Positions 35,521-44,992 of a DNA stretch of 64,000 nt are shown in pieces. The position numbers and the translations under genes were made by a program. Origin of the DNA: Sutterella massiliensis (GTDB lineage Bacteria; Pseudomonadota; Gammaproteobacteria; Burkholderiales; Burkholderiaceae_F); NCBI RefSeq assembly GCF_016899755.1, contig NZ_JACJJC010000013.1, positions 16,738 through 80,737 of the forward strand, written 5' to 3'. Positions within the stretch are counted from its first letter, which is position 1; each line of letters starts with the position of its first letter. The notes below the pieces were generated by a model. The model had not been told where the DNA came from and did not search any database. It saw only the letters and a program-made list of their open reading frames with translations.

Positions 35521-38500
35521 TCAGGCCTGAGCGGCGCTTTCGCGCTTGAGCGGCGTGAAGTTTGACAGAACGCGTTTGACGAGTTCGATGCGCGCTTCGG
35601 GGCTCGCGGACGAACCGGCTACTCGAAGTTTTTCGGGGCCGGCCATCGTCGCGTTTTTGCTCGTCTGAAGAAAGCGTATGAGCGACATCGGGTCGATCGC
35701 AGGCTTCTTTTCGAACGTGATCACCAGCTGCTGAGGCCCGGCGTCAATGCGGCGGATGCCGAGCATTTCGGCGCGCAGACGAAGCTTATGCACTTCAATG
35801 AGACGCTTCGCGGGGTCGGGCAGTTTGCCGTAGCAGTCGACGAGGGCTTCAGTCGTCTTTTCAATCTGATAGCGGTCCTCCGCTGAAGCGAATTCCTTAT
35901 AAAACGCCAGGCGCTGAGAGACATCGGAGACGTAGGCCGAGGGCAGAAGTGCCGGCGCATGGACGTTGATATCGGCAGTCGTGCCGAGCGGACTCTCGAG
36001 ATCGGGGGATTCCCCTCGGCGCAGGGCTTTTACAGCCTGCATGAGCATTCGGTTATAAATTTCGTAGCCCACTTCGGCGATCTCGCCGCTCTGGTGCTCG
36101 CCGAGCACTTCGCCCGCGCCGCGGATTTCAAGGTCGTGCATGGCGAGATAAAAGCCCGAGCCGAGCTCTTCGAGCGATTGAATGGCATCAAGGCGCTTTT
36201 GCGCGTCCTTCGTGAAGGCGCCGTCAGGGGGCGTCAGGAGATACGCATAGGCCTGATGGTGCGAGCGGCCCACGCGGCCGCGCAGCTGGTGGAGCTGCGC
36301 GAGCCCGAACTTGTCGGCGCGCTCGATGATGATCGTGTTCGCGCTCGGAATGTCGATGCCCGTTTCGATAATCGTCGTGCAAAGGAGCACGTTGTAGCGC
36401 TGCTGGTAGAACTCGCGCATCACATGCTCAAGTTCGCGCTCGTGCATCTGACCGTGGGCGACCGCGATTCTAGCTTCGGGCAGAAGCTTCTCAAGATGCG
36501 CGCGGCAGTTTTCAATCGTTTCGACTTCGTTGTGGAGGTAGTAGACCTGCCCGCCGCGCTTCAATTCGCGCAGCACCGCTTCGCGGATCGTGCCGTCCTG
36601 CGCCGCCTGCACGAAAGTTTTGACGGAAAGGCGTCGCTCGGGCGCCGTCGCGATGACGGAAAAGTCGCGGATGCCTTCGAGGCTCATGGAGAGCGTTCTC
36701 GGAATGGGAGTCGCCGTGAGCGTGAGTACGTCGACTTCGGCACGGATTTTTCGCAGCGTCTCCTTTTGGCGAACCCCGAAGCGGTGCTCTTCGTCGATGA
36801 TGACGAGGCCGAGGTTTTTGAAAGTGACCTTGTCGGACAAGAGCTTGTGCGTGCCGATCACGATGTCGACGCCGCCCGCGGCGAGGTTTTCGATTGTTTT
36901 CTTGGTCTCCTTTGTCGTGCGGAAGCGCGAAAGTTCGGAGACGGTAACGGGCCAGTCGGCGAAACGGTCCTTGAAGGTTGCGGCGTGCTGTTCGGCCAAA
37001 AGGGTCGTGGGGCAAAGGACCGCGACCTGCTTGCCGCTCATCACGGCGATGAAGGCCGCACGAAGCGCGACTTCCGTTTTGCCGAATCCGACGTCGCCGC
37101 AGACGAGGCGGTCCATGGCTTTGCCTGATGTCATGTCGGCGATGACGGCCTCGATCGCCGCACGCTGGTCCGGCGTTTCCTCAAAGGCGAAGCCCTCTCG
37201 GAAGCGCTCGTAGTCGGCGGCGTCAATCTTGAAGTGGATCCCCTCGCGCGTCTTGCGAAGCGCATAGAGGTTGAGAAGTTCCGCTGCCGTATCGCGCACT
37301 TCTTCGGCCGCCTTGCGCTTGGCTTTTTCCCAGTCGCCTCGCCCGAGTGCGTGCAAGGGCGCGTGTTCGGGGTCCGAGCCCGCGTAGCGGCTGATCAACT
37401 GCAGATTCGTGATCGGTACGAAGAGCTTGGCGTTGTTTTTGTATTCAATCTCAAGGAACTCGACTTCGCCTTCCGGCGTATCCATGTGCACGAGCCCGCG
37501 GTAGCGGCCGATGCCGTGATCCATGTGCACGACCGCGTCGCCGACCTTCAGTTCGGCGACGTCTCGCACCATCATTTCGAGCGTGCTCGCGTGACGCACG
37601 CGGCGGATGCGCTGTCGACGCGGACTCGCCGCATAGAGTTCCGTTTCCGTGAGGATGACGACTTTGGGTTCTTCAAAGACGGCGCCCGCGTAGAGCGGCC
37701 CCGCGGTCATGCCGATGCGGGCGTCGACTTCCGGTGCGTCTTCGTCGGCCAAGAATTGCGCCCAGTTTTCATAAGCGCGGAACTTCAGGCCCCCCGCCTT
37801 GAAGAGCTCGGACATCGTTTCCATGCGCCCGGGCGACGAAGCAACGATGAGAACGCGCGTCTTCAGTGCGCGTGCTTTGTCGGCGTATTCGAGAAGCTTC
37901 GCGATCGGGTTCTTGTTTTTGCGGTCGACCGCGACGTCCGTGAGCATCGCGGCACCGGCTTCGTCGGACGTGCGAAGGACGGAAAAACGCGCGAACTTGT
38001 TGAGGCTCACGAAGAAGTCTTCGGGGGTAAGCCAAAGCTCTTCGGGCTTGAGCGGCGGGCGTACAGGGTCGGTCGCGAGCACCTTTTCTCGCGAAGCCAT
38101 GTCCTTCATGAAGGCGTGAAGCGCTTTCTCGACGTCGCCCACGAGCACCACCTTGGCCGATTCGGGGAGGTAGTCGGCGAGCGTCGCCGTTTCGTCAAAG
38201 AAAAGCGGCAGGTAGTACTCGATTCCGGGGCTCAGAATGCCTTGTTCGGCATCTTTGTAGACGAGGCTCTTTTTCGGGTCCGAGGGAAAGCGCGTGCGCC
38301 AGCGCTGCCGAAAAACGAGCATCGATTCGGGGTCGACGGGGAATTCGTGACCGGGCAGCAGGCGAATTTCTTCAACCGACTCCATCGAGCGCTGCGTTTC
38401 GACGTCAAACCAGCGGATCTCGTCGATTTCGTCGTCAAAGAGGTCGAGTCGGAAGGGCTTTTCCGAGCCCATCGGAAAAACGTCGACGATGCTGCCGCGC

Positions 38501-39024
38501 ACGGCGAATTCGCCGGCGGCGAGCACCTGCTTCACGGCGGCGTAGCCCGCCTGCACGAGGTTTTCACGGAGCTTCTCGATCGAAATGCGCTCGCCCTTTT
38601 TGAAGAAGAACGTGTTTGCGCCGATGTAGGCAACGGGCGCGAGGCGCTGCGAGGCGGTGACGGCGGAGGCAAGAAGTACGTCCGCGCCGCCCGAGGGCGT
38701 TGTGAGGCGGTAGAGCGTTTCGAGACGCTCGCTCACGAGCTCCTCCTGGGGCGAGAGCACGTCGTAGGGGAGCGTTTCCCAGTCGGGCATCGGCCGCACG
38801 TCGAGACTCGGCTCGAACCAGGGCATTTCCTGCGCAAGCCGGTGCACGTCCGCGGGATCGGCACAGATGACGACAAAGCGCTCGCCGCGCGAATGGGCGG
38901 CAACGGCTGCCTGGGCAAGGGCCGCTGCGTCGGCGCGCGACGCAGGAAGCGGCACGCGCAGGCGTTCGCCAGGACGGGATTTCGAAAAATCGATACTGAA
39001 AAGGCGCTTGAGGTCGCTGGCCAT
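35521..39024 (-). CDS. mfd: Transcription-repair coupling factor
   Basis: Mfd removes RNA polymerase stalled at lesions and recruits UvrA. The 1167-residue protein has the full architecture: the UvrB-like N-terminal module, the RNA-polymerase interaction domain (about 480-560, KVGDAVVHMDHGIGRYRGL) and the RecG-like motor. The motor carries Walker A (VCGDVGFGKTEVALRAAF), the DEEH box (IIDEEHRFG), TATPIPRTL and the Q-x-x-G-R-x-G-R motif VI (QLRGRVGRS). A TRCF C-terminal domain follows. Length is normal for proteobacteria (1148 in E. coli). It is monocistronic with its own terminator. Confidence 0.98.
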   Translation of the reverse strand: MASDLKRLFSIDFSKSRPGERLRVPLPASRADAAALAQAAVAAHSRGERFVVICADPADVHRLAQEMPWFEPSLDVRPMPDWETLPYDVLSPQEELVSERLETLYRLTTPSGGADVLLASAVTASQRLAPVAYIGANTFFFKKGERISIEKLRENLVQAGYAAVKQVLAAGEFAVRGSIVDVFPMGSEKPFRLDLFDDEIDEIRWFDVETQRSMESVEEIRLLPGHEFPVDPESMLVFRQRWRTRFPSDPKKSLVYKDAEQGILSPGIEYYLPLFFDETATLADYLPESAKVVLVGDVEKALHAFMKDMASREKVLATDPVRPPLKPEELWLTPEDFFVSLNKFARFSVLRTSDEAGAAMLTDVAVDRKNKNPIAKLLEYADKARALKTRVLIVASSPGRMETMSELFKAGGLKFRAYENWAQFLADEDAPEVDARIGMTAGPLYAGAVFEEPKVVILTETELYAASPRRQRIRRVRHASTLEMMVRDVAELKVGDAVVHMDHGIGRYRGLVHMDTPEGEVEFLEIEYKNNAKLFVPITNLQLISRYAGSDPEHAPLHALGRGDWEKAKRKAAEEVRDTAAELLNLYALRKTREGIHFKIDAADYERFREGFAFEETPDQRAAIEAVIADMTSGKAMDRLVCGDVGFGKTEVALRAAFIAVMSGKQVAVLCPTTLLAEQHAATFKDRFADWPVTVSELSRFRTTKETKKTIENLAAGGVDIVIGTHKLLSDKVTFKNLGLVIIDEEHRFGVRQKETLRKIRAEVDVLTLTATPIPRTLSMSLEGIRDFSVIATAPERRLSVKTFVQAAQDGTIREAVLRELKRGGQVYYLHNEVETIENCRAHLEKLLPEARIAVAHGQMHERELEHVMREFYQQRYNVLLCTTIIETGIDIPSANTIIIERADKFGLAQLHQLRGRVGRSHHQAYAYLLTPPDGAFTKDAQKRLDAIQSLEELGSGFYLAMHDLEIRGAGEVLGEHQSGEIAEVGYEIYNRMLMQAVKALRRGESPDLESPLGTTADINVHAPALLPSAYVSDVSQRLAFYKEFASAEDRYQIEKTTEALVDCYGKLPDPAKRLIEVHKLRLRAEMLGIRRIDAGPQQLVITFEKKPAIDPMSLIRFLQTSKNATMAGPEKLRVAGSSASPEARIELVKRVLSNFTPLKRESAAQA

Positions 39025-39322
39025 CTCTGATTACTCGGTTCGGTCTCGGAAAAAGTCGGCCTCATTCTGCCACACCGCCCGCCCGGGGCGCGGCGATCGC
39101 GTCCGCAAGCGGGCTGCGGATTCGGCGACGTCGGGGACCGTGATCGTTGGAAGCACGTACCGAGTAGTCCGAAAACCGAATTCGCGAATACTCTGATAGT
39201 CTTACTCGTTTCTACGAACTTAATTCAAGGCGCTCGATCGGTATTTTTGAACTGTTTCGGCGTCCGACCGAGCGCTTTGAAGCTTTTTGCATGCCTACCG
39301 GCGTACGAATAACAACAACCCA

Positions 39323-40693
39323 ATGAACGCGCTATCCGCTCTGAGTTTTTCGCAGCGGCTGCTTGTCGGCCTCACGCTGTTTTCCATGTTTTTCGGTGCA
39401 GGGAATCTGATTTTCCCGCCGTTTCTCGGCGCGCAGGCGGGCACCGACATGCCTGCCGCGCTTGCGGGCTTTCTTGTGACGGCCGTGGGCTTCCCGATTC
39501 TCGGCGTCATGGCCGTCGCGGAGTCGGGCGGCCTCACGTCGCTTGCGTCGCGCGTGAACGCGCGCTTTGCGTTTCTCTTTACGCTCCTCATCTACCTTTC
39601 GATCGGGCCGTGTCTCGCGATTCCGCGTACGGCAAGTACGTCCTTTGAAATGGTGATGCGCCCCGCGCTCGAGAGCGCGGGGCTGCTCGAAGCGTCCTTC
39701 GGCGGGTTCGGCGCGCTCGTGATTGCGCAGTTCGTCTACTCGGTGCTCTTCTTCCTTGTGGCGTACTTCGTGGCGCTCAATCCCGAGAAGCTCACGCAGC
39801 GCTTGGGAAAGTACCTTTGTCCCGCGCTGATCGTTCTCATCTTCGTGCTCTTCTTGGGGATCCTCTTTCATCCGTTGGGTGAGGCGGCGGCGCCCGGCAG
39901 CGCCTACGTGCACGGCGCCTTTGCGACGGGCTTTATCGAGGGCTACCAGACGATGGATACGATCGCGGCCCTCAACTTCGGGCTCGTGATCGCGATGAAC
40001 ATTCGCGCTTTTGGCATCAAGAGCGAAGGCGCGGTTGTGAAGGAAACGGTCCTCGCGGGTGCGATTGCCGCCTGCGTTTTCTTTGCGGTCTACGGCGCGC
40101 TCGCTTATATCGGCGCGCAGGCGGGGGGCGCCTATTCGGGCATGGAAAACGGCGCGCAGACCCTCACGCTCGTCGCCGCCGACCTTTTCGGGCCGGTGGG
40201 CACCGTGCTTATGGGCCTTATTTTCTTCATCGCTTGTCTTAACACCTGTGTCGGCCTCATCTCCTGCTGCTCGAACTACTTCAGCGAAACCTTCCCCGTG
40301 CTCGACTATCGCGGCTGGGCCAAGGTCTTTGCTTTTGCGAGCATGGTGATTGCAAACGCCGGCCTCACGCTCATTTTGAAGTTCTCGGTGCCGCTCCTCG
40401 TTGCGATCTATCCGGTCGCAATCGTGCTGATTGTCTTGGGGCTCCTTTCGCTCGCTTCGAGGCGCCTCCTCACGCTCCGAGCGTTCTATCCCGCGACGAT
40501 CGTCATGACGGGGATTTTCTCCGTGCTGGCCGGCATTGAAGCCTTCGGCATTCGTGTGCCCGTCCTTTCGGACTTTGCCGATACGCTCCCCTTTACCGAA
40601 AACGGTCTCGAATGGATGCTCCCCGCGCTGATCGGGGCGATTCTCGGCGCCGCGCTCTCTGCGGTTCTTCCCAAGAAGTCATACGAAAATTAA
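39323..40693 (+). CDS. brnQ: Branched-chain amino acid transporter, BrnQ/LIVCS family
   Basis: This sodium-coupled importer of leucine, isoleucine and valine has about twelve membrane helices over 456 residues. The N-terminus LLVGLTLFSMFFGAGNLIFP (about 12-31) is diagnostic of the family. The start at 39323 (MNALSAL) removes a hydrophilic, Asn-rich extension that an ATG at 39287 would add; neither has a strong ribosome site. The 298-bp stretch from the mfd start to this ATG holds the divergent promoters of both genes, and I see nothing else in it. An asaccharolytic, amino-acid-using lifestyle would fit. Confidence 0.92.
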   Translation: MNALSALSFSQRLLVGLTLFSMFFGAGNLIFPPFLGAQAGTDMPAALAGFLVTAVGFPILGVMAVAESGGLTSLASRVNARFAFLFTLLIYLSIGPCLAIPRTASTSFEMVMRPALESAGLLEASFGGFGALVIAQFVYSVLFFLVAYFVALNPEKLTQRLGKYLCPALIVLIFVLFLGILFHPLGEAAAPGSAYVHGAFATGFIEGYQTMDTIAALNFGLVIAMNIRAFGIKSEGAVVKETVLAGAIAACVFFAVYGALAYIGAQAGGAYSGMENGAQTLTLVAADLFGPVGTVLMGLIFFIACLNTCVGLISCCSNYFSETFPVLDYRGWAKVFAFASMVIANAGLTLILKFSVPLLVAIYPVAIVLIVLGLLSLASRRLLTLRAFYPATIVMTGIFSVLAGIEAFGIRVPVLSDFADTLPFTENGLEWMLPALIGAILGAALSAVLPKKSYEN

Positions 40694-40807
40694 TCAAAAG
40701 CGTTCAACACACCCCGATTTCGGTTGAACGCTCTCGCATTTTTGGCAAATTCGCGCGCATGGCGTAGGATGAAGTGAAGACCACCCCGCATTCAGACGGA
40801 GGCCGTC

Positions 40808-41248
40808 ATGCTTCGAGACTACCGCTGTGCGCGCTACGCCGTTCGACTCAAAGAACTGGCGCATTTCGTCCGACTTCCGCGATGTCTGGACGACAGGGTA
40901 GTGTCGTCGCTCGCAAGCGACTATGCCGACCGAACGCTGCCGACTTTGGGCGAGCGGTTTGCCAAGAGCGAACCGGGCGAACTCACAGCCGCTTCGGGCG
41001 AACCTGCTCCGATGAGCGTCTGGGAAGAAGATGCGGCGCTTTTGAAAGGGCTTCTCAAACACTATCATTTGCGGCCCACGATGGACATGGCAATGACGCT
41101 CTACACTGCCACGCTCTGTCGCCACGCCGGCATGAGCGCCTGCGAAGAGTCGAACGTCGCGCAGCGCATGGCGCTCCCCGAGGGGAAATCCTTGGGCGAC
41201 CTCCTTGTTGCTTTCGTCTACGGCGACATTCCGGAAGCGGAGGCTTAA
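40808..41248 (+). CDS. Hypothetical 146-residue protein
   Basis: I do not recognise this protein. A strong GGAGG lies 8 bases before the ATG. It is soluble and helical, with several His and Cys residues (KHYHLRP, CRHAGMSACEES) that could bind a metal, although no known motif is complete. There is no signal peptide or membrane segment. It sits alone between brnQ and a strong terminator shared with convergent fadL. The good ribosome site and terminator argue for a real gene. Confidence 0.6.
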   Translation: MLRDYRCARYAVRLKELAHFVRLPRCLDDRVVSSLASDYADRTLPTLGERFAKSEPGELTAASGEPAPMSVWEEDAALLKGLLKHYHLRPTMDMAMTLYTATLCRHAGMSACEESNVAQRMALPEGKSLGDLLVAFVYGDIPEAEA

Positions 41249-41268
41249 CAAGTTGAAGCGAAAAACGA

Positions 41269-41302
41269 AAAACCCGCCGTCGGTTGAACCGAGGCGGGTT
41301 TT
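41269..41302. terminator. Bidirectional terminator between the 146-residue ORF and fadL
   Basis: AAAACCCGCC / GGCGGGTTTT with a 14-base loop, A-rich on one side and TTTTCTT on the other, serves both convergent transcripts. Confidence 0.85.
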
Positions 41303-41343
41303 CTTCAGCTAAGCAGGTATCGCGTCAAGCGCGAAGCGCGTAC

Positions 41344-42747
41344 TTAGAAGCGGTACTGCAGCTGCGTACCGAGGAGGTAGGCGTCGAGCTTGCGGAAGCG
41401 GCCGACCTTTTCGTTGCTACCTTCAGCTGCATAGAGGTTGCGTTCGTGCACGCCGTGGAGGTGAGCGAACGAAACATCCCAAATGAGCTGGTCAGTAAGC
41501 TTGAAGGATGAACCGACGGCAAACCACCAGCGGTCGGCATCAGGAATGATGGCGGTACGGTAGGACGGATCGGAAATCGGCGAGGATTCATAAGCGATAC
41601 CGCCGCGCAGCGTCCACCAGTCGGTGAGCCGAAGGTCGGCGCCTAGTGAGCCGAGGTATGTGTCCTTCCACTTGTTGGTGACGGTGGCCATCGTGGTACC
41701 GTTGCCTTCGATGTCAAGCTTGTCGAAGCTCGACCAATCGGTCCAGCGGAACGAAGCGTAGAGACTCAGGAGGTCGTTGACGTCCCACGCAACGGAGGCC
41801 ATGGCCCAAGCCGGCGCGGAAACCGTAGCGGCACCGTCCATCGTGCCTAGGCTCTGGCTGATGGCACCGCTGATGATGGAACCGAGTGCCGACTCCTGCC
41901 AGTTCCCGGGAACAACTCCCTGCAATCCATTGACTTTCAGGTCGCCATCCGCATCATGCGTGATTTCGGAACGATACGACAGGCCGACGCGGAAGTTCTG
42001 AACAGGGCTCCACATCACGCCGATGTTCCAGCCCCAAGCCCAGCTATCGGCATCAATCTCAGACTGAGCGGAACCATCTTTGACGGCATTCCCAATCTCC
42101 TGAATTTGCTTAATTGCCGCGGCATCCTGATTTTTAATTGCCTCTGCCAGCGCATTGTTGAGCGCGCTGTTGGCCTGTTGGCCTGGCGTCGTGTCGCTCA
42201 AGTTCATGCGCATCTTGAGGTCAGCAGAAGCGTACTGCAGCGAAACGCCGGCACCGATCGAGAGCTTTTCAGAAACCTTCCAAGCGACGCTTGGGTTGAA
42301 GTCGAGCGTGAGAATGGTTGCCTTGATGCCGCGGCGGCTCTGGTTCCAATCGCTGTCGTAATCCGTGCCCATACCGAAAGGAACGGTCATCGAGAAGCCG
42401 ACCCAAGTCGAGTCGTTGATCTGATGCGTGATGTGGCCGTGCGGAATGGCCTGCGGGTGGAAGCGGCCGTTGGCTGTTTCGCCATCCTTCCCAGCGTAGT
42501 CAAGATTGAGGCCGATGCCGACGAAACCCGCCTGAATGTTCGTGCCCGGGTGCAGCGTCATCGTGGCGGGGTTGTAGTAAACGCCGGCAACGTCCGTGCC
42601 GTCAACGCCGACACCGGCGTAGGCACGGCCGAGGGAACCGGCCGTCTGTTCGGTCAGCATGAAGCCCGCCGCATGGGCCGTCGAGGCAAAGGCGCCGGCA
42701 ACGGCGAAGGCGGCAGCTGCAATCTTGAAAGTCGTGGAGGAACTCAC
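41344..42747 (-). CDS. fadL: FadL/OMPP1/TodX-family outer-membrane channel
   Basis: This 467-residue beta-barrel imports hydrophobic molecules such as long-chain fatty acids across the outer membrane. The signal peptide ends at STAHA-AGF. The mature N-terminus AGFMLTEQTAGSLGRAYAG...AGVYYNPATM forms the hatch and carries the NPA motif typical of the family. The C-terminus ends LLGTQLQYRF, with the terminal Phe used for barrel assembly. The extracellular loop around residues 165-205 (NALAEAIKNQDAAAIKQIQE) is helical and probably gives substrate specificity. It is monocistronic. Confidence 0.92.
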   Translation of the reverse strand: MSSSTTFKIAAAAFAVAGAFASTAHAAGFMLTEQTAGSLGRAYAGVGVDGTDVAGVYYNPATMTLHPGTNIQAGFVGIGLNLDYAGKDGETANGRFHPQAIPHGHITHQINDSTWVGFSMTVPFGMGTDYDSDWNQSRRGIKATILTLDFNPSVAWKVSEKLSIGAGVSLQYASADLKMRMNLSDTTPGQQANSALNNALAEAIKNQDAAAIKQIQEIGNAVKDGSAQSEIDADSWAWGWNIGVMWSPVQNFRVGLSYRSEITHDADGDLKVNGLQGVVPGNWQESALGSIISGAISQSLGTMDGAATVSAPAWAMASVAWDVNDLLSLYASFRWTDWSSFDKLDIEGNGTTMATVTNKWKDTYLGSLGADLRLTDWWTLRGGIAYESSPISDPSYRTAIIPDADRWWFAVGSSFKLTDQLIWDVSFAHLHGVHERNLYAAEGSNEKVGRFRKLDAYLLGTQLQYRF

Positions 42748-43058
42748 GATGTCTCCTTGAGAGCAAATCTACGGATATTTAGGGAAAAAATGAGAGCGGC
42801 GCCCGAGGCGCCGACACAATGGAAACGCATTTTGTAAAAGAAATGTGTCGATAAACAAACGAAAATTTAGGTAAAAACCCTATAGTTTGCATTCGGATCA
42901 GTTAAACGGATGAAGCGTATTAGCCAACTGAAACGTCGTAGGAACAGCTGAAAACAGGGCATTTCGTTTGGGATTTCAATGCTTGACAAAGCTTTTTATT
43001 TGCTATCTGGCAAAAGTTGGCTAATCCAAGAAAATCTCGAGGTTATCCGTTCAGCCAT
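42748..43058 (-). other. fadL upstream region
   Basis: No gene seen. The stretch is AT-rich compared with the rest of the window and must hold the minus-strand fadL promoter. TTAACT and TATAGG (read on the minus strand near 42880-42910) are possible hexamers, but the 15-base spacing is short, so I leave it open. Confidence 0.35.
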
Positions 43059-43059
43059 G

Positions 43060-43091
43060 AAAAAACGCCGCCCCGGCGTGCGGAGCGGCGT
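43060..43091 (-). terminator. Intrinsic terminator of yqhA
   Basis: ACGCCGC (43065-43071) pairs with GCGGCGT (43085-43091) and is followed by T residues on the minus strand, about 30 bp past the yqhA stop. Confidence 0.75.
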
Positions 43092-43122
43092 CTTTGAGGG
43101 TTGCTTGAGATCGGGCGAACGG

Positions 43123-43626
43123 TCAGAGACCTTCGTGACCTTCTCTATGCATTTTGTCGATCACGGCCATCACGAGGGCGGAGAGCACAAACGTGAGGTG
43201 AATGACGACGTACCAGATGAGTTTGTCGTTTGCAACCTCCTGGATCTCCATGAAGATGCGAAGGAGGTGAATCGACGAAATGGCAACGATCGAAGCGGCG
43301 ACCTTGTTCTTAAGGGACCCCGTGTCGAGCTTGCCGAGCCAGGCGAGCTTTTCAGTGTTCTTGGCAATATCCAAGGACGAAACGAAGTTTTCGTAGCCCG
43401 AGAACATCACCATTACGATAAGACCGCCTACAAGCCCCATGTCAATCATGGAGAGCACCGCGAGAATCAGGTCTGATTCGGAGAGCTCGAAGACGTGCGG
43501 CAGGATGTGAAAGGCTTCCTGAAAGAACTTGCAGGCGAGCGCGATAAGTGCAAGCGACATGCCGATGTAGATCGGCGCAAGCACCCAGCGCATGCAGTAC
43601 ATGAGGCGCTCGAAGATTTTTTCCAT
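43123..43626 (-). CDS. yqhA: YqhA/UPF0114 family membrane protein
   Basis: The family has no settled function. The 167 residues show four hydrophobic segments (about 15-32, 50-80, 105-125, 136-156) and the typical N-terminal [23 protein letters not shown] and central [17 protein letters not shown] blocks. Length and motif order match E. coli YqhA (164 residues). A solitary gene with its own terminator. Confidence 0.9.
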   Translation of the reverse strand: MEKIFERLMYCMRWVLAPIYIGMSLALIALACKFFQEAFHILPHVFELSESDLILAVLSMIDMGLVGGLIVMVMFSGYENFVSSLDIAKNTEKLAWLGKLDTGSLKNKVAASIVAISSIHLLRIFMEIQEVANDKLIWYVVIHLTFVLSALVMAVIDKMHREGHEGL

Positions 43627-43813
43627 TTTTTATCGGTTCCGGGTCGGAGGAGAAGACGGAAGGGAGATGTCGGTGCCGGTGTCAGGGAGGCGCCAGCGGC
43701 GCGCAGCGACTGGTACCGAAGAATTGCGCGAATTTTATCGAATGGATTGGTTTGATAGTCTTAAAAAACCGGAAAAATTTGAAAGTTTTGCCCCGAAGAG
43801 CGTTTGTTGTGTC

Positions 43814-44722
43814 TCAATTGGCGGGGACGATTTCGACGACGCCCTTTTGGATCATGCCGCAGGGCATCCAGGCGAGTTTTGCTTTTCTGAGTCCGGGAAT
43901 TCCGATGTCTTCTTCGCGATTGAGGAACACGACGTCTTCTGGGAGTGATTTCGCAAAGGCGCTCGAGAGCGCCGGATAGGCGCCTGTTACGTCGCGTCGG
44001 GCTTTTTCGATGTGAACGGCAAAGATGTCTTTGGCGACGAGCGTGCCGTAGGTGAAGCCGTCGACGCGCCCCTCGCTCATGAGAAGACCGCCCGAGAGGT
44101 TGAGCGCCTCTCGATGCTCGAGCGCCGTTTCAATCGCTGCGCGCTCTTCGAGGAGGCTCTTCGTCATCTCACCTTCGGCTTCGTACCACTCGGCGAGGAA
44201 CGCTTTGAGAAGCTGCATCGTTTCGTCGCTCAGGGGTACAAACGTCGCATTGGGGTTCGCCGCATGGTAGCGGCGCGTAAAGTTGCGCTTTTTCGCCATC
44301 GGCCGGCCTTCGAGCGTCGCGAAGGTATCACGGCGATAAAGATAGTCCCAGCCCGCGGAGGCGCTTGTGACGACAAAGCTTCGTTCGGGCATGAGCTTCT
44401 GCACCCAGAGAAGGAGTTCCGGCACGCTTCCGTAAAGGCGCAGGGATTCGCCTTCCTCTGAAAGAGCGGCTTCAATTTCGTGGATAAGGTCGACGCCAAC
44501 GCAACAGCCGATCGGAAACTGCAGTACGGGTTCCTCAAAGCCTTCGGCGCGCCATTTGACGAGCAGGTGATTGTGAAGTTCACATAGCTCGGTGCCTCGT
44601 TCGGGACCTCGCGTCAGAAGCGACGCAATCGAGAGGTTGCAGTCGCCGTTACCGTAAAAGGGCAGGTATTTTCTGAGAAGCGGGAGGTCGTTGAAGGAGA
44701 TGGCGTGAAAGGGAAGCGGCAT
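43814..44722 (-). CDS. DUF2156 (LPG-synthase C-terminal-like) protein
   Basis: 302 residues from the ATG at 44722; an in-frame ATG at 44776 would add 18 unlikely residues. The central motif YLYRRDTFATLEGRPMAKKR with downstream NFTRRYH, and the C-terminal YPALSSAFAKSLPEDVVFLNREEDIG-type block, are characteristic of DUF2156. This is a GNAT-fold family related to the aminoacyl-transferring domain of phosphatidylglycerol lysyltransferase. No membrane flippase domain is present, so a soluble acyl- or aminoacyl-transferase role is possible but unproven. Divergent from ispDF. Confidence 0.85.
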   Translation of the reverse strand: MPLPFHAISFNDLPLLRKYLPFYGNGDCNLSIASLLTRGPERGTELCELHNHLLVKWRAEGFEEPVLQFPIGCCVGVDLIHEIEAALSEEGESLRLYGSVPELLLWVQKLMPERSFVVTSASAGWDYLYRRDTFATLEGRPMAKKRNFTRRYHAANPNATFVPLSDETMQLLKAFLAEWYEAEGEMTKSLLEERAAIETALEHREALNLSGGLLMSEGRVDGFTYGTLVAKDIFAVHIEKARRDVTGAYPALSSAFAKSLPEDVVFLNREEDIGIPGLRKAKLAWMPCGMIQKGVVEIVPAN

Positions 44723-44992
44723 GGGAACGTGTCGGAGTCTGGCGAAAGCATCGAAGCGGCATGGGGCCGGACGCAAAAACGTCCGCGGACGCGGCAGCGG
44801 GCGAGCGTTCTCGGTCCCGGCTGCGCAGCAACGGACGAATTCGGACGAATGGTTTGCGCATTCAATCGATGCGGATTATTTGATAGGCGAATTTTAGCAT
44901 GCCGCCTTCGCGGCTTCTCCGTATAGACTTTCCGAGGAGCGCCGTGTGCGGCGCTTCGGCAAAGAAGAAAACGTAATAGTGCGGAAAAACGA

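Noticed and set aside
37234..39030. 598-codon plus-strand frame opposite mfd
   Set aside because: Shadow of mfd, with Arg/Val/Phe-rich text and no family.
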